Positions 7,571-7,634 of a DNA stretch of 7,634 bases are shown here, piece after piece. Both the position numbers and the translations under genes were made by a program. The first letter of the stretch is position 1; the number at the start of each line of letters is the position of its first letter. The DNA is from an uncultured Eubacteriales bacterium. GTDB lineage: Bacteria > Bacillota > Clostridia > Oscillospirales > Oscillospiraceae. Below the pieces are notes generated by a model. That model saw only the letters and a list, made by a program, of their open reading frames with translations. It made no database searches and was not told where the DNA came from. Location of the stretch: assembly GCA_900540545.1 (NCBI GenBank), contig UQGJ01000100.1:1-7634 (forward strand). Reading direction: 5' to 3'.

Positions 7571-7634
7571 GGGCTCCCCTCCGGGGGGCCGCTGCCGCGG
7601 GGGCCAGGATTCTTTTCTCGAAAAGAACCCTGGG
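7571..7634 (-). repeat. Hairpin repeat, copy C (inverted, reaches window edge)
   Basis: CCAGGATTCTTTTC (7604-7617) and GAAAAGAACCCTGG (7620-7633) form a 14-bp stem with one A-C mismatch. On the minus strand that mismatch becomes a G-U pair, so RNA from the minus strand folds better. On the minus strand the hairpin is followed by a GC-rich stretch and then CCCCCCGGAGGG (7588-7577), identical to the core of copy B. The unit therefore points the opposite way to copies A and B. It lies in the region upstream of uvrA, about 35 bp from its start. Whether it is in the uvrA leader RNA or between operon genes cannot be seen. Confidence 0.55.

Overview
The window looks like chromosomal DNA from a GC-rich anaerobic Firmicute, most likely a gut Clostridium relative of the Oscillospiraceae type (Flavonifractor, Pseudoflavonifractor or similar). 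The reasons are a perfect CIRCE operator, AAAGGAG-type ribosome binding sites, strongly GC-ending codons, Rho-independent terminators, and intergenic spaces full of short palindromic repeats. The taxon is an inference; no marker gene here settles it.

Layout: positions 1-73 hold a hairpin repeat cut by the window edge. A small HD-domain protein lies on the minus strand (74-595). A divergent spacer carries the CIRCE element and a heat-shock promoter. These drive hsp20 (846-1274) and then clpB (1369-3981) on the plus strand, with a terminator-like hairpin between the two genes and a strong terminator after clpB. The 728-bp gap between the convergent genes clpB and uvrA (3982-4709) holds no convincing gene. 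It is packed with palindromic repeats, one long hairpin, a bidirectional terminator and two possible gene remnants. uvrA fills 4710-7535 on the minus strand, and another hairpin repeat lies upstream of it at the right edge.

How the genes work together: Hsp20 holds unfolding proteins in loose aggregates, and ClpB, with the DnaK system (not in this window), pulls them apart. Placing both behind one HrcA operator makes a compact holdase/disaggregase unit. UvrA is the damage-sensing subunit of nucleotide excision repair and is functionally separate; it is convergent with clpB. The HD protein is probably a phosphohydrolase of unknown substrate.

The genes are ordinary, conserved housekeeping and stress genes. 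I found no defence system, phage, insertion sequence, CRISPR array or RNA gene. The least explained material is the repeat-rich intergenic DNA, especially a hairpin family present three times in the window (1-73, 4503-4583, and inverted at 7571-7634).
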